Shown one piece after another: positions 1 to 12,200 of a DNA stretch of 64,000 nucleotides. The stretch is from positions 15,415,344-15,479,343 of the forward strand of contig OX578281.1 of assembly GCA_951217055.1 (NCBI GenBank), read 5' to 3'. Position 1 is the first letter of the stretch. Each line of letters starts with the position of its first letter. The position numbers and the translations under genes were made by a program. The notes under the pieces were generated by a model that searched no databases, had not been told where the DNA came from, and saw only the letters and a list, made by a program, of their open reading frames with translations. The stretch is from Gerris lacustris (Eukaryota > Arthropoda > Insecta > Hemiptera > Gerridae).

Positions 1-527
1 CTGGATGTGACGCTGATGTCTCTATGTTCCTATGTAACTCTCAGATTCCTCTTTAACCCTTAAGGGTATTCAACGCCTGATTTCCATTTCACCCCTTTTA
101 GCTTTGAATGATACCCTTAATTTTTCTCCTTTTGATAAAACCTCATTTGCTTTATTGCAACTTGAATTAATTGCTCTTAAGAGCGATTATGGATCTAGAG
201 ATTTACATTGGTTTATTTTCCCCTCTTTATTTCCTGTTCATGACATTTTATAAATTCATCTGTAATTCTCCTTTGAACTACAAAATCGAAAAAAGATTTT
301 TCTTTGTGAATCAAACCAATTTATCCCCCCCCCCCCTGTTTTTAGTTGATATGAGTTATAAATCATTTTCGTTTACCACAAAAGTAATAATAAATGTCTA
401 ATCATGTCGTTGTGATTACGTTATACCAAATTAGTAACAAATATTTGGTTGTTTTGACTGACATTTTGTGGTACAACTTCATTATAGTTAATAGAAATTA
501 ACACAACAACATTTTCACCACAATTTT
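1..527. other. No gene seen; AT-rich DNA
   Basis: I see no coding exon, RNA gene or clear transposon end here. Short open frames have no recognisable domains or splice context. A C-run lies near 327-336. Confidence 0.5.
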
Positions 528-892
528 GGAACGAAGTTCCTTATGGCACGTTACAGTGTCTAGAGCCCGGGAGTGAATCCAAACAAAACGACTCACAAAC
601 TCGACCGCCACAAAACCGGCCGTCACGAAATCGACCGATGACGATAACTTAAGTAAAAGTTTACCGATTTAGTTGAAATTTGGTACACATGTTCATTTTA
701 CCAATGCCCAGGACGAGTTCGTTGGACTACGTTATCTGCCTATAAGCGTTCACGCGCAGCGTAAAATTGGAATTTTAGGACGGGAAAAAATTCTTTTATC
801 TATTCAATAAGACTTTATTAATTTTTTTTTAAACCAACACCGACACCGCTACGAAGAGTTAAAGATCGCTAAATTTATTATAGCGGACCTAA
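528..892 (+). repeat. Dispersed repeat R1, copy A
   Basis: The copy starts with the palindrome GGAACGAAGTTCC, followed by CTTATGGCACGTT. It contains a stretch reading GAAATTTGGTACACATGTTC. A second copy in the same orientation is at 50368-50757 and an inverted copy at 43396-43631; all carry the palindrome at the same end. No protein is encoded. It is a non-autonomous interspersed repeat of unknown class. Confidence 0.75.
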
Positions 893-1237
893 AATTTCAA
901 TAGTACATAATATATATTGCAAGAAGCTCGCTTCAATGATAATAAAATGCTTTTCTTTTAATTTTGCCTCGTTTGAATAGTTTCTTTAAATTTTGTCTCT
1001 TTTATAACTCCGCCATGTATAAGTAGTTAGCATCGTATGCTTAGCAGTGTGGTCTGGTGAACCCAAGACAATCTTGGTTGAAATATTTCGAATTGTTGGT
1101 GCTCTTCATGAGATATTGTCTTGACTCTTGCTTATTAAACTTCAAATATAAGTTTACTTCAGTAGATGGATGTTGAAAATTTCGTTTGAAAGTTTTTCCA
1201 ATTGATTTTTCATTCTGAATAAAAATAAAAAGTAGTA

Positions 1238-1269
<32 letters not shown>

Positions 1270-1890
1270 CAGCAACACTGTACACATCAATATTTTATCA
1301 CTAGCATGAAAAAATATCTCACATTTAGGAATCGAAATAGATTTGTCGGGTTCCAGAATAATACAGATAACACTCGGTTACATTGAACATCTAAGGTTAT
1401 ATTATTTATTTATTTTCTCTGCACTATGGTTTTATTTCTTGCAACTACTAGTACTAGACTTGGTTGCCTCTTTGTACAGTCTGTTTGCTGTGTTAGATTC
1501 GAGTTAGGCAAACCTTTAGAATCCCAATAGTTCCCTTAAAAGATATAAAGGGATTTTCTCAACAAATTGCAGACTGTCAACCAATCTGCTCACAGTATAG
1601 AAGGATCAGGGAGAAAATTAATCTTGCCCGGGTTTTCTCAATAGATCTGGACCAACCTACGTGGTCTGTATGTGCAAAAGAATGGTCTTTGTCTAAACTA
1701 TAAGTGCAAATATTCTTTAGAATGTTTTTTTTGGGGGGGGGGGGGGGAGAGGGAGGGAAGCTATAGCTATATATTAATCAAACAAATTCTAAAAATAATC
1801 AAATTGATTCACCGTAATAACTATTAGAGAAGACTATTATTAGCTTTGAAAATTGATTTGTCTTTCTCATATTATATTTCTTCTTGGTAT
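893..1890. other. No gene seen
   Basis: AT-rich DNA with a T-run at about 1240-1263 and a G-run at about 1732-1747. I found no exon, tRNA or transposon terminus. Confidence 0.5.
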
Positions 1891-2105
1891 TAAAAGGGAC
1901 AAATAAGTGTTATTTGATTTATATGTAACTCTTTCATGCACAAATTCAACATTAAACAAATAAATTTCTTTGTTTTTAGTATTGTATGTTTATTTCTTTG
2001 AAGTTTAATTAATTAAATAGAGTATTATGGAATGAGATTAGTCATTTTAATGTAAAATTGTTCATTTCAAATTGAATAAAATCTATTAAAACCAATATTA
2101 TTATC
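1891..2105 (+). repeat. Left 215-bp direct repeat flanking an insertion
   Basis: This stretch recurs at 2546-2760 at a constant offset of 655 bp, with about five substitutions (roughly 98% identity). Similarity starts and stops sharply at both ends. The two copies bound 2106-2545, which contains a hammerhead-like hairpin. It could be a very long target duplication, a terminal repeat of the element, or a tandem duplication later interrupted. Confidence 0.85.
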
Positions 2106-2545
2106 GTAAGTAGAGAGTTGGTTCCTTTAGTTGTTTGTTCACTTTACTAGTTGCTGGGTCTTAAGGAAACAAGTGAAAACGCACTCTTTAGCGATATTTC
2201 GACCCCTCCTTGGGTCATCCTTAAGCTAGAAACAATTTATCAACATAAAAATTACTATACAGGCATTAACAAATTACAAATCTTAACACTAATTGGACAT
2301 TAACAATTTACAACTATTTTAGATTAACTATTAATTTCTTTCTGACCTGACTGACTAGAAGATCACACTACATTTGGATTGTTAAAATCTTTAAAAATAA
2401 ATTTAGAATTTATTGAATCGTCTGATTCTCGTCAAAATTCCCTAAAAATAAAAAATATAACCATTATTTGGTCACATGTTATGAAAAATTTAATATTAGA
2501 ATTGGTTACTTACTGCATAATATGGATCTGTTGAATTCTATGAAA
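2106..2545 (-). mobile_element. 440-bp insertion with hammerhead-like hairpin, bounded by 215-bp direct repeats
   Basis: The segment between the two 215-bp repeats has no open frame of note. On the minus strand at 2196-2226 it carries a GGGTC/GACCC hairpin followed by GAAA and preceded by a degenerate CTGANGA box (TTAAGGA). Its layout, about 90 bp and then the hairpin, resembles the insertion at 48109-49378. I infer a short non-autonomous retroelement, perhaps Penelope- or retrozyme-related; the class is not proven. Confidence 0.5.
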
Positions 2546-2760
2546 TAAAAGCGACAAATAAATGTTATTCGATTTATATGTAACTCTTTCATGCACAAAT
2601 TCAACATTAAACAAATAAATTTCTTTGTTTTTAGTATTGTATGTTTATTTCTTTGAAGTTTAATTAATTAAATAGAGTATTATGGAATGAGATTAGTCAT
2701 TTTAATGTAAAATTGTTCATTTTAAATTGAATAAAATCTTTTAAAACCAATATTATTATC
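2546..2760 (+). repeat. Right 215-bp direct repeat flanking an insertion
   Basis: Partner of 1891-2105 at about 98% identity. It ends at the same base (TATTATC) before unrelated sequence. Confidence 0.85.
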
Positions 2761-3359
2761 ATTGAGTCGTTTTTTCTTATCGTTGGATGCAACAGCCTTA
2801 TGTACCACTTATTCTAGTAGGTTTCTTCTCATAATTGTTGTTTCTGCAGTATTCTATCCTTTGGTTTAAACTAGCAGTGCTATTAATGTTTAAGTTCTTT
2901 AGATTTTACCCTCTTCAGTTTAACTGTAATTGGACATTTACATGCAATCAATCTGAAAGTGTGTGTGTCTTAATTACTCTGGATTTTACTTTTACCATCT
3001 GAATAAATGGTTCGAGGTGCTAAGATGCCGATGAATGGAATGTCAGCCTCCAATATTTGTAATTGATTAATTGAATTGAAAGTAGCAGGCTTGGTTACTC
3101 TTGTCGCTATTACTGTGAGTGAGGGTACTCATCTGAATGGCTAAAGAGATATCGTTTTACCTTTTATGGTTTGATAGGTCGTAGTTGAATGAGGAAGCTT
3201 TATTTTAAGCCTAAACCTCTTGACAGTTAAAAGGGGTTAGCTGTTAGTTTGCCAGTGGTTGTGGTAAATCCTGTTCTTTTTTCGCCGTTTATTCCGCTTT
3301 TTAACGCACTTTGCTCTTTTCCCCCTTCTTCCAAACAATCCCCGGGTAAATGGTTTTTA
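2761..3359. other. No gene seen
   Basis: AT-rich DNA without recognisable exons or element ends. Confidence 0.45.
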
Positions 3360-3740
3360 CAGGGCCGTGAGAATTCAGTCATTCCTCTCGAGTGAACCTG
3401 TCGAATCCCTCTAGGGATGACATTGCCAGACAGTTTCTGTCTCTTTGTTCGACGATTATGTCATCTCTCATCTCAAACCCGCCCTTCGTATTCCTCTTTT
3501 GTTCGAATCCCAAACGATTATGCAACAGTGGAATTTCCCAGAGCTTTGTGTCCTTTCACCGTTCCTCCAGACCGCATTTTCCGTCGGGAAAGCGGGTGAG
3601 AGCGGGGGAGAAACTGATCCTCCGCTGAAAGTCCTCTATCCTTCTCATCACGGTCCCTTTCACCCGTCCCGCAATTTGGTGTGAGAGAGCCAATTTCGTC
3701 CTTCTGCCCTTCGTCCTCTATGAAAAGGGAGGGGAGGACT
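3360..3740. other. GC-richer island open in several frames
   Basis: This stretch is clearly richer in G+C than its surroundings. All three forward frames stay open for 60-79 codons over 3392-3684. None of the translations has a domain I recognise, and no convincing acceptor or donor frames them. It could be a promoter-proximal or 5' untranslated region, an old exon, or a transposon fragment. Confidence 0.3.
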
Positions 3741-4324
3741 ATGATCCCTTTAGAAACAATCCCTCAATTTCAAATCCTCTCAAACGGAAACCATATAGTG
3801 TAGAGTTAGCGTCACAATTACAATGAGCTCACTCTCTTTTACCTCGTGGTTCATTGCTTCTCTCATTCTTTCCTGTTATTTATTCGAGCTGATTATTCCT
3901 GATATAACGGTAAATATATTAGTATGCTTACCTTTTTTTACAATTGCCTTTGAGAGGCTTCAAATCAGGCAATGTTTGTCATGTCTTTCTTAACTCATTT
4001 ACACTTTTTAAATCCTTTTGTACATGCACCTAGAGCACTTAATTCGTTTTCCGTTTTCATAGGTGAACTAAAACAGACATTTTATAAACTTAGAATTTCT
4101 TCACATAATATTACCTGTAAACAGAGGTGAGGAGATAAGTTTGTGGAAGCGAAGAAAGGTTTTTCTTAGGCGCTCCATGACTACTTCTCACTGTAATGAA
4201 AAACCTTTATGGTACGAATAGATTTCTCTCCATGCATAACTGCTACTTTAACAATCTGAGGCAAATTTATATTCGGATAATGTTTATTAAAGCAATTTTG
4301 GCTTGTGCCTATTATACACTTGCA
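3741..4324. other. No gene seen
   Basis: AT-rich spacer; nothing recognised on either strand. Confidence 0.45.
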
Positions 4325-4925
4325 TACAAAGTCTAGCGATATTTGTATCTAGACAATATCTAATAAAAATAGAGTGATTGTATATAGACAGTCGAGAAAC
4401 AAATTACATGTCTATCGACACGCTTTAGGGTCAAAATCGCAGAACATTGGTCTTCTGTTTGAAATGGGAGCTCAACATTTCGTAGTGTGGACGTTTTGGC
4501 ATACATTTTGTTGATGAAAACGCAGTGTCACTGCCAATCTCAGAGATAGTGGAATGGTTTCTCTACATCTACTTTCTTTTTTCTGCATGTTTCTGCCTAA
4601 AAGCTAAAGCAATACTTCAAAGTCATTTGGGGTCAAACGGGTGAAGTTGCGCCGAAACCCATGCTGTCTTCTAATTAAAATGTTCGCCGTAAAGTACAAC
4701 TGAAACGAGCTCCCACTAACATCTTCTCTTTCCCCACTCTTGATTAGAACTGCGCAAGTAGCGATCCCAACAAGGTCAGCCATATTTAGCAACTATGACA
4801 CAAATTAACGAGGAACAAGGAATTCAAGTGTGTTTAACACGCGAAAAAGTCTCTAGACTGTCTTTGTACATTGTCTATATACATGTCTATAAAAGGCCCT
4901 CTACATGTCTTTAGACAATCGAAGT
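4325..4925 (-). mobile_element. Possible non-autonomous PIF/Harbinger-like element
   Basis: Both sides of this segment are rich in related short motifs (GTCTAGAC, TGTCTATA, TCTAGACTGTCT). They look like decayed, inverted terminal sequence around 4330-4400 and 4845-4915. The middle encodes the 62-residue minus-strand frame at 4604-4792. Boundaries are approximate and I saw no clear target duplication. Confidence 0.35.
4604..4792 (-). pseudogene. Fragment resembling the N-terminal part of a HARBI1-like protein
   Basis: The 62-residue frame ends with RNFTRLTPNDFEVLL. This resembles the segment just before the nuclease domain of PIF/Harbinger transposases (pattern R-N-[FY]-x-R-[LM]-x-P-x-x-F-x-x-L-L). 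The frame stops directly afterwards, so no catalytic DDE residues are present. The assignment rests on a short motif match from memory. A chance frame or another transposase family remains possible. Confidence 0.35.
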
Positions 4926-6733
4926 GTGTACTAGTCCTTATGTTTATTTCGACCTTGGCTCGTAACGTTTCCAGCTCTGGCAACCGACAATAAATTAGCC
5001 CAACCCTTTTTTGTAGATTATATAATTATGGGGATAAGCATTATATGCACTTCTGCCACCCTTAAAAAAAAGTCGAATTTGTGTCCCCATCCATATCCAA
5101 AAGTTATAGAAATAAATTACTGTGCAACTTTAGGTTCCCATTTAATCTGACATTGTAGTTCATAATAGAAAAGATATGTCAGCCACTTTACATTTAACTC
5201 GATGTGTTTATCAGTGTGAAGCATGTCTCACTTCTAAATCGTATCATTGTTTCTTTAACAACCTAACACGTGCTTGGTGTAAAACACATGCTTGGTGGTT
5301 TTACCTAACCTGATCATTTTCCTAATAATTGGTTAGGTAATAGAAATAAGGCGGAGATACATTTGCCATCAAATTTGGCAAGTAGCTTGCATGCCAAAAA
5401 AAGGTATTTGCCAGTAACTGGCATGCTAAGGATTTTTATTAAGTTTTTATCGGCTTGCTTGCCAGCTACAGGCATGCCATTTAACATATACACGTGCAAG
5501 TAGGTAGGATGTTTTTGTTCAAGCTACAGGCATGTGTATCTTCGTCTATACGTTTTTATACCTTTTGAAATATTATTTCCCATGTCGAAATCGATTAAAA
5601 GCAACACTGTTGACCTTCTAAAGAAAGGGTTAAGTCTCATTTGACATTTAACCTTTCAACATTTTCCTCTTCCTGTTGCTTTTGTCACTGAAAACAACCT
5701 TAAAATTTCGACAGAATATACATCATTTAAGAAAGTTAATATCTACTAAGATTTTATAACTATTAAATTGTATCCAATGTTAACAATTGAAACTAAATCA
5801 TTGTAATGTCCAAAATACAACAGAAGTAAAACAAAATAATTTTGTCAGATTTTAGCTATATTTTTAATTTCAGCAGCACACCCACTGATGATGTCATGGC
5901 GCTTTCATCATATGAGAGAGTTTTTGAAATATAGTGCTTTAGTTTTTAATTGTTATTATTAACCTAGTGTTGTAAGGGAGGAAATAGTACTCAAAAATAT
6001 GCAAAAATAAATGTGATACAAGCTCAGCCTAAAATATCAATTTGATGATAGAATTAGGAATTGTTTTTCTAGCGCAAATCTGAACTTTATAGAATCTTCA
6101 TTTGACTTCTCAGAAGTGATAGATATCAATTCAATATTAAACTTTATTTTGCAGCTAAAAAAATAAACAGGTTCTGTGTTCTGTACTTTAATTATGAACC
6201 ACCTCTCTTCTGAAGTTTTTATTTTTCGCTCCCCCTTTATACTTTGCTTTGCATGATATGAATTTAATTATAAGAAGTAATACTAGCTTATAATTAACTT
6301 TTTTTTACTTTTAAAGCCTTAATACACGTTTCAAAATAATATTTTGAATTAAATTGTAATAACATTTTAATAATAATGATTATAAAGTTTTTTCTCTCTT
6401 TTTTTTTATACCGCTTCCTTCCTTTTTGAATATATTTCTAATATTCCTCTCACTCCTCCCCTCCCCCCTTTTTTTGTTTCCCTAAATAAAGTAATTTCCA
6501 ACAAAAGAAATCATTTGCATACATGAATTTTAAAAAAAATACCTCCTACCTTGGCGAAGAAACCTTTGCATTTAGTAGTATCAAACGTCCCTCCCTTTAC
6601 AATCCTTGGTTTAATTTTAACAACTTGTTTTAATAACTGTTAAATATTACTTGTTAAAATGTTTAATATTTTTTTGAATAAATTAATACGTAATAACAAT
6701 GAATATTATATTATAAAAAATAATATTTATACA
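4926..6733. other. No gene; short recurring GGCATGC motif around 5360-5530
   Basis: Between 5360 and 5535 the words CTTGCATGCC, ACTGGCATGC, CTACAGGCATGCC and CTACAGGCATG recur about every 50-60 bp. This suggests a decayed minisatellite. The rest is AT-rich with no recognisable exon or RNA gene. Confidence 0.45.
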
Positions 6734-6927
6734 CCACCCACAGCTCTCAGATCAATTCGATGGTACGTTATTCAAATAATTATTATAATATTATTTGTTC
6801 AGTCTTAGCATAACTTAATTCTATTGATGTCCACCCACAGCTCTCAGATCAATTCGATGGTACGTTATTCAAATAATTATTATAATATTATTTGTTCAGT
6901 CTTAGCATAACTTAATTCTATTGATGT
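6734..6927 (+). repeat. Perfect 97-bp tandem duplication
   Basis: The 97 bases at 6734-6830 are repeated without a difference at 6831-6927, beginning CCACCCACAGCTCTCAGATC. The identity implies a recent duplication. It lies about 100 bp upstream of repeat R2. Confidence 0.95.
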
Positions 6928-7033
6928 TCATTAATATTTCGATGCGTGAAAGAATTTTAAATAATACCTACCAATTCCTGGATAGATAGTGTGATTTCAT
7001 GTTTCCAATATTATTCATTCATCTCCTTTATAA

Positions 7034-7147
7034 ACAGCTTGGTTTTCCGGTGAAATCCGCGTCACGAAAGGGTTAAAGTCCGACGTTTCGCTTCCACTAC
7101 TGGAAGCATCTCTATGAGTGCGGTTCACCGTGATGTATCCTTGAAGC
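7034..7147 (+). mobile_element. Repeat R2, left part, with hammerhead-like hairpin
   Basis: This is the left part of a repeat seen uninterrupted at 20941-21240. It begins ACAGCTTGG and carries, read on the minus strand, a 7-bp stem (GCTTCCA/TGGAAGC, loop GTAG) followed by GAAAC at 7085-7115. The CTGANGA box is mutated here (ATAGAGA). R2 resumes at 8260 after the nested element. Confidence 0.7.
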
Positions 7148-8259
7148 GGCTGGTACCGAAGTGCGCCAGCCCCCCTTCGGATTAGAAAAAGGTTACGGTC
7201 GAAGTGCGCCAGCCTCTTAGTCTAAAGTGTCTAAAGGATGAGGGTCAGGTAATCCCGGGTTATACCTCTTGCACCCCGTCTAAACCCAAAGAACTTTGTA
7301 GTGGACTTCGAAATTGGAATCCAACTAGCCGTTCGAAATGTATTCCCAAGCACTTTGGAAAAATTCAGGATTTAGGATTCACTGAGGACTACCGATGTTC
7401 TACCAACGATGGCCAACTAATTAAGTTTATCTTCGAACTACCCTATATAGACCCTGAAGAAGTTGAAGAATGTTATATTGAAGACGGCTAAATTCCCAAT
7501 ACCAATGTGGGATTCAAGCCGCCTAGTGCTGGTTGTTTATAATAATAAAGTTTCTAGATTTGAAATGTGAAAGTCATTTTTAATTTATTTAGGAGTATGT
7601 ACATAAATAAATTACACCTGTCAATATGTATTTTGTATTATATTTATTGAATATAGACTCAATTGTTTTGTAATGTATATTACATATGCAGAAGATTTTA
7701 GTTTTTATGCGAGTACGTTTAATGTTAAGTTAATCTAAGCCCTTCTAATAAATATTAGCACTTCTTATAAGTGAATGTAATTTATGTAAGAATCATTTCT
7801 TTAATTTTTAATATTAATAAAATAAATTGTTTTTTCTCTCGTATTTTCGATTAGTTTCTTAAATTTCCTATGTTTAATGATAACTAATTATGATTTTGTA
7901 AGTTGTTGTTTTTTTTTTTCATTTTGAATATTCACAAATTAAAGTGTAACTTCTGACTAAATTTGGATTTTGTTCTTACGAGAACATTCTACAGATTCTC
8001 CTATGCACTGAGATTTGCTAATGATCGCCATATGACTCAGAGAAGTTTGTTGAATGTAACTTGAAATCGGTTTATATTGAGTATATGGGAATATTGACAA
8101 CGATTAGTGCTTTAGATTAGAGGATCCGTGTCCGAGGTGGGTGGACTACCTGGGTCGAGAGATAGAATTTACGCGGCGCACTTCGACCGTATCCTTCAAA
8201 ATGGGGCTGGCGCACTTCCCCCGTGACCCGACCTTTCCCGTCGCACTTCGTGTACAGCC
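7148..8259 (+). mobile_element. Mutator-like non-autonomous DNA element nested in R2
   Basis: The segment is flanked by CTTGAAGC on both sides (7140-7147 and 8260-8267; nine bases if the preceding C is counted). The left end reads GGCTGGTACCGAAGTG and the right end, inverted, GGCTGTACACGAAGTG. Further in, two nested inverted repeats match exactly: GAAGTGCGCCAGCCCC (7158-7173 with 8203-8218) and CGGTCGAAGTGCGCC (7196-7210 with 8175-8189). The uninterrupted R2 copy at 20.9 kb lacks this segment. The 8-9 bp duplication and long compound ends fit a Mutator-like element; a hAT element is less likely because the ends do not start CAGNG. Confidence 0.7.
7204..7491 (+). CDS. Orphan 95-codon frame inside the Mutator-like element
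   Basis: The frame stays open from inside the left terminal repeat to a TAA at 7489-7491 and has no ATG near its 5' end, so the start is unknown. It is richer in G+C than its AT-rich surroundings. The C-terminal part contains KFIFELPYIDPEEVEECY, an acidic stretch that reminds me of the C-terminal region of arthropod Mutator-like transposases; that link is a recollection, not a demonstrated match. The same frame continues past the stop for 17 codons, and an AATAAA lies at 7544-7549. It is most likely a remnant or captured exon rather than an active protein. No DDE catalytic region or zinc finger is present. Confidence 0.4.
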   Translation: MRQPLSLKCLKDEGQVIPGYTSCTPSKPKELCSGLRNWNPTSRSKCIPKHFGKIQDLGFTEDYRCSTNDGQLIKFIFELPYIDPEEVEECYIEDG

Positions 8260-8420
8260 CTTGAAGCAACTACAAGACATACTGACAACTGGAGTGAAGG
8301 ATGGCGTATTTATACCTGCTTTCTGGAACGTATATTATACCTGGAAACCCCGGGGGTTCCTTGAGTCGGGTTAATCTTTTCTCGGAATGACGCAATCAAG
8401 CAGGGTGAAAACAATACTTT
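8260..8420 (+). mobile_element. Repeat R2, right part
   Basis: It continues the R2 repeat after the nested element. It matches 21050-21210 through phrases such as GACAACTGGAGTGAAGGATG, GGCGTATTTATAC and GATGCAATCA(A/C)GCAGG. Confidence 0.65.
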
Positions 8421-9210
8421 TCCTAAGTAAAAAAGAAAGTGGAAAATTTCACTGCGATTTCCACTTTGCTGAAAGTTAAAAACATTTTACAAATATTTAT
8501 ATGCAAGAAACATTTTAAAATTTTCAGTTACGAAATTACCATTAAAAACGAGGTTCTTCGACAAATATATGTAAAATTAAGTTTTTAGTTTTTTAGTTAA
8601 CAGTTTCTTACCAGTCTATTTTCTCGGATAAAATTATTTTAGAAAAAACATTTTAGGAAAGTGTTGTCTTGAATGCTTTTATAGTAAAAACATTTTTCAT
8701 TGTATATGTGAGGAAATGTTATATTTTTAATGGTTCGAGTTCTTTAAGTTTTAAAATTGACTAACAAATTAAAACATTTAAGTTCTAAGAGCTTATAATT
8801 ATTTATTGTGCTTTAGATTTCCAAGATTGAATTAAGTCGAAGGTCTTGAAAATAATAGAGTAATTTTGTGGAGTGTTTTCTTTTTGGATTTTTTTTTTTT
8901 TAATTACAAGGGAGATAATCAAAATAAAACATTTCAAGTTATTTGAACGTTAAATGTTTGGTCTTAATACTAAACTTGGTTTAGAATTCCAAAGTGGAAA
9001 GTCTTTTGTTTTAAATATAATTGTGAATTTAAATAGGAAATTTCATTAAGAGTGTAATTAATTTAGTCTCGTTTATATTTAAGATCAATTAGTTAAAGAA
9101 TTAGTTATTACACATTTAACTAAAAATCTACTTTGAACAATTATTCTAAATTATCTTCTCAACTGTATAAGGTCATTGGACTTAAGTCTTATTATTATTT
9201 AATTATCATT
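8421..9210. other. No gene seen
   Basis: Very AT-rich DNA before the satellite. No exon, RNA gene or element end recognised. Confidence 0.5.
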
Positions 9211-12200
9211 CATCAAATTAATTGATTATGAGCTTTTTAAACGTATTCATCTAATTCAATACTTAATTATTAGTCTGTAATTCTGATTTTAAGCTTATAC
9301 TCATTAGATCATATTATTCCATTACCAACCTCTGAATTTCGTGCATCTAATACCTTCATTCATATAATTTCTTGATTGCCAGCGTCACATTCGTTTTCCT
9401 AAAAGCTTCATTCATCTAATTACTTGATTAACAGCCTCTCTAGTGTTCATCTAATAGCTTGATTCATCTAATTACTTGATTATCAGCCTCTCTAGTGTTC
9501 ATCTAATAGCTTGATTCATCTAATTACTCGATTATCAGCCTCTCTAGTGTTCATCTAATAGCTTGATTCATCTAATTACTTGATTATCAGCCTCTCTAGT
9601 GTTCATCTAATAGCTTGATTCATCTAATTACTTGATTATCAGCCTCTCTAGTGTTCATCTAATAGCTTGATTCATCTAATTACTTGATTATCAGCCTCTC
9701 TAGTGTTCATCTAATAGCTTGATTCATCTAATTACTTGATTATCAGGCTCTCTAGTGTTCATCTAATAGCTTGATTCATCTAATTACTTGATTAACAGCC
9801 TCTCTAGTGTTCATCTAATAGCTTGATTCATCTAATTACTTGATTATCAGCCTCTCTAGTGTTCATCTAATAGCTTGATTCATCTAATTACTTGATTATC
9901 AGCCTCTCTAGTGTTCATCTAATACCTTCATTCATCTAATTACTTGATTATCAGCCTCTCTAGTGTTCATCTAATACCTTCATTCATCTAATTACTTGAT
10001 TATCAGCCTCTCTAGTGTTCATCTAATACCTTCATTTATTTAATTGCTTGATTATTATCAGTCTCTCTAGTGTTCATCTAATAGCTTCATTCATCTAATT
10101 ACTATATTATCAGTCTCTCAAGTGTTCATCTATTAGCTTCATTCGTCTTATTACTTGATTGTCAGTCTCTCAAGTGTTCATCTAATAGCTTCATTCATCT
10201 AATTACTTTATTATCAGTCTCTCAAGTGTTCATCTATTAGCTTGATTCATCTAATTACTTGATTATCAGCCTCTCTAGTGTTCATCTAATAGCTTGATAC
10301 ATCTAATTACTTGATTAACAGCCTCTCTAGTGTTCATCTAATAGCTTGATTCATCTAATTACTTGATTATCAGCCTCTCTAGTGTTCATCTAATAGCTTG
10401 ATTCATCTAATTACTTGATTATCAGCCTCTCTAGTGTTCATCTAATACCTTCATTCATCTAATTACTTGATTATCAGCCTCTCTAGTGTTCATCTAATAC
10501 CTTCATTCATCTAATTACTTGATTATCAGCCTCTCTAGTGTTCATCTAATACCTTCATTTATTTAATTGCTTGATTATTATCAGTCTCTCTAGTGTTCAT
10601 CTAATAGCTTCATTCATCTAATTACTATATTATCAGTCTCTCAAGTGTTCATCTATTAGCTTCATTCGTCTTATTACTTGATTGTCAGTCTCTCAAGTGT
10701 TCATCTAATAGCTTCATTCATCTAATTACTTTATTATCAGTCTCTCAAGTGTTCATCTATTAGCTTCATTCATCTAATTACTTGATTATCAGCCTCTCTA
10801 GTGTTCATCTAATACCTTCATTCATCTAATTACTTTATTATCAGTCTCTCAAGTGTTCATCTAATACCTTCATTCATCTAATTACTTGATATTCAGCCTC
10901 TCTAGTGTTTATCTAATACCTTCATTTATTTAATTGCTTGATTATTATCAGTCATCAAATTAATTGATTATGAGCTTTTTAAACTTATTCATCTAATTCA
11001 ATACTTAATTATTAGTCTGTAATTCTGATTTTAAGCTTATACTCATTAGATCATATTATTCCATTACCAACCTCTGAATTTCGTGCATCTAATACCTTCA
11101 TTCATATAATTTCTTGATTGCCAGCGTCACATTCGTTTTCCTAAAAGCTTCATTCATCTAATTACTTGATTAACAGCCTCTCTAGTGTTCATCTAATAGC
11201 TTGATTCATCTAATTACTTGATTATCAGCCTCTCTAGTGTTCATCTAATACCTTCATTTATTTAATTGCTTGATTATTATCAGTCTCTCTAGTGTTCATC
11301 TAATAGCTTCATTCATCTAATTACTATATTATCAGTCTCTCAAGTGTTCATCTATTAGCTTCATTCGTCTTATTACTTGATTGTCAGTCTCTCAAGTGTT
11401 CATCTAATAGCTTCATTCATCTAATTACTTTATTATCAGTCTCTCAAGTGTTCATCTATTAGCTTGATTCATCTAATTACTTGATTATCAGCCTCTCTAG
11501 TGTTCATCTAATAGCTTGATTCATCTAATTACTTGATTAACAGCCTCTCTAGTGTTCATCTAATAGCTTGATTCATCTAATTACTTGATTATCTGCCTCT
11601 CTAGTGTTCATCTAATAGCTTGATTCATCTAATTACTTGATTATCAGCCTCTAGTGTTCATCTAATACCTTTATTCATCTAATTACTTGATTATCAGCCT
11701 CTCTAGTGTTCATCTAATACCTTCATTCATCTAATTACTTGATTATCAGCCTCTCTAGTGTTCATCTAATACCTTCATTTATTTAATTGCTTGATTATTA
11801 TCAGTCTCTCTAGTGTTCATCTAATAGCTTCATTCATCTAATTACTATATTATCAGTCTCTCAAGTGTTCATCTATTAGCTTCATTCGTCTTATTACTTG
11901 ATTGTCAGTCTCTCAAGTGTTCATCTAATAGCTTCATTCATCTAATTACTTTATTATCAGTCTCTCAAGTGTTCATCTATTAGCTTCATTCATCTAATTA
12001 CTTGATTATCAGCCTCTCTAGTGTTCATCTAATACCTTCATTCATCTAATTACTTTATTATCAGTCTCTCAAGTGTTCATCTAATACCTTCATTCATCTA
12101 ATTACTTGATTTTCAGCCTCTCTAGTGTTCATCTAATACCTTCATTTATTTAATTGCTTGATTATTATCAGTCTCTCAAGTGTTCATCTAATACCTTCAT

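Noticed and set aside
7204..7491. Treating the 95-codon frame as an exon of the cysteine-rich host gene
   Set aside because: It lies inside a transposon with a target duplication, is 25 kb away, and lacks matching phase or cysteine pattern.
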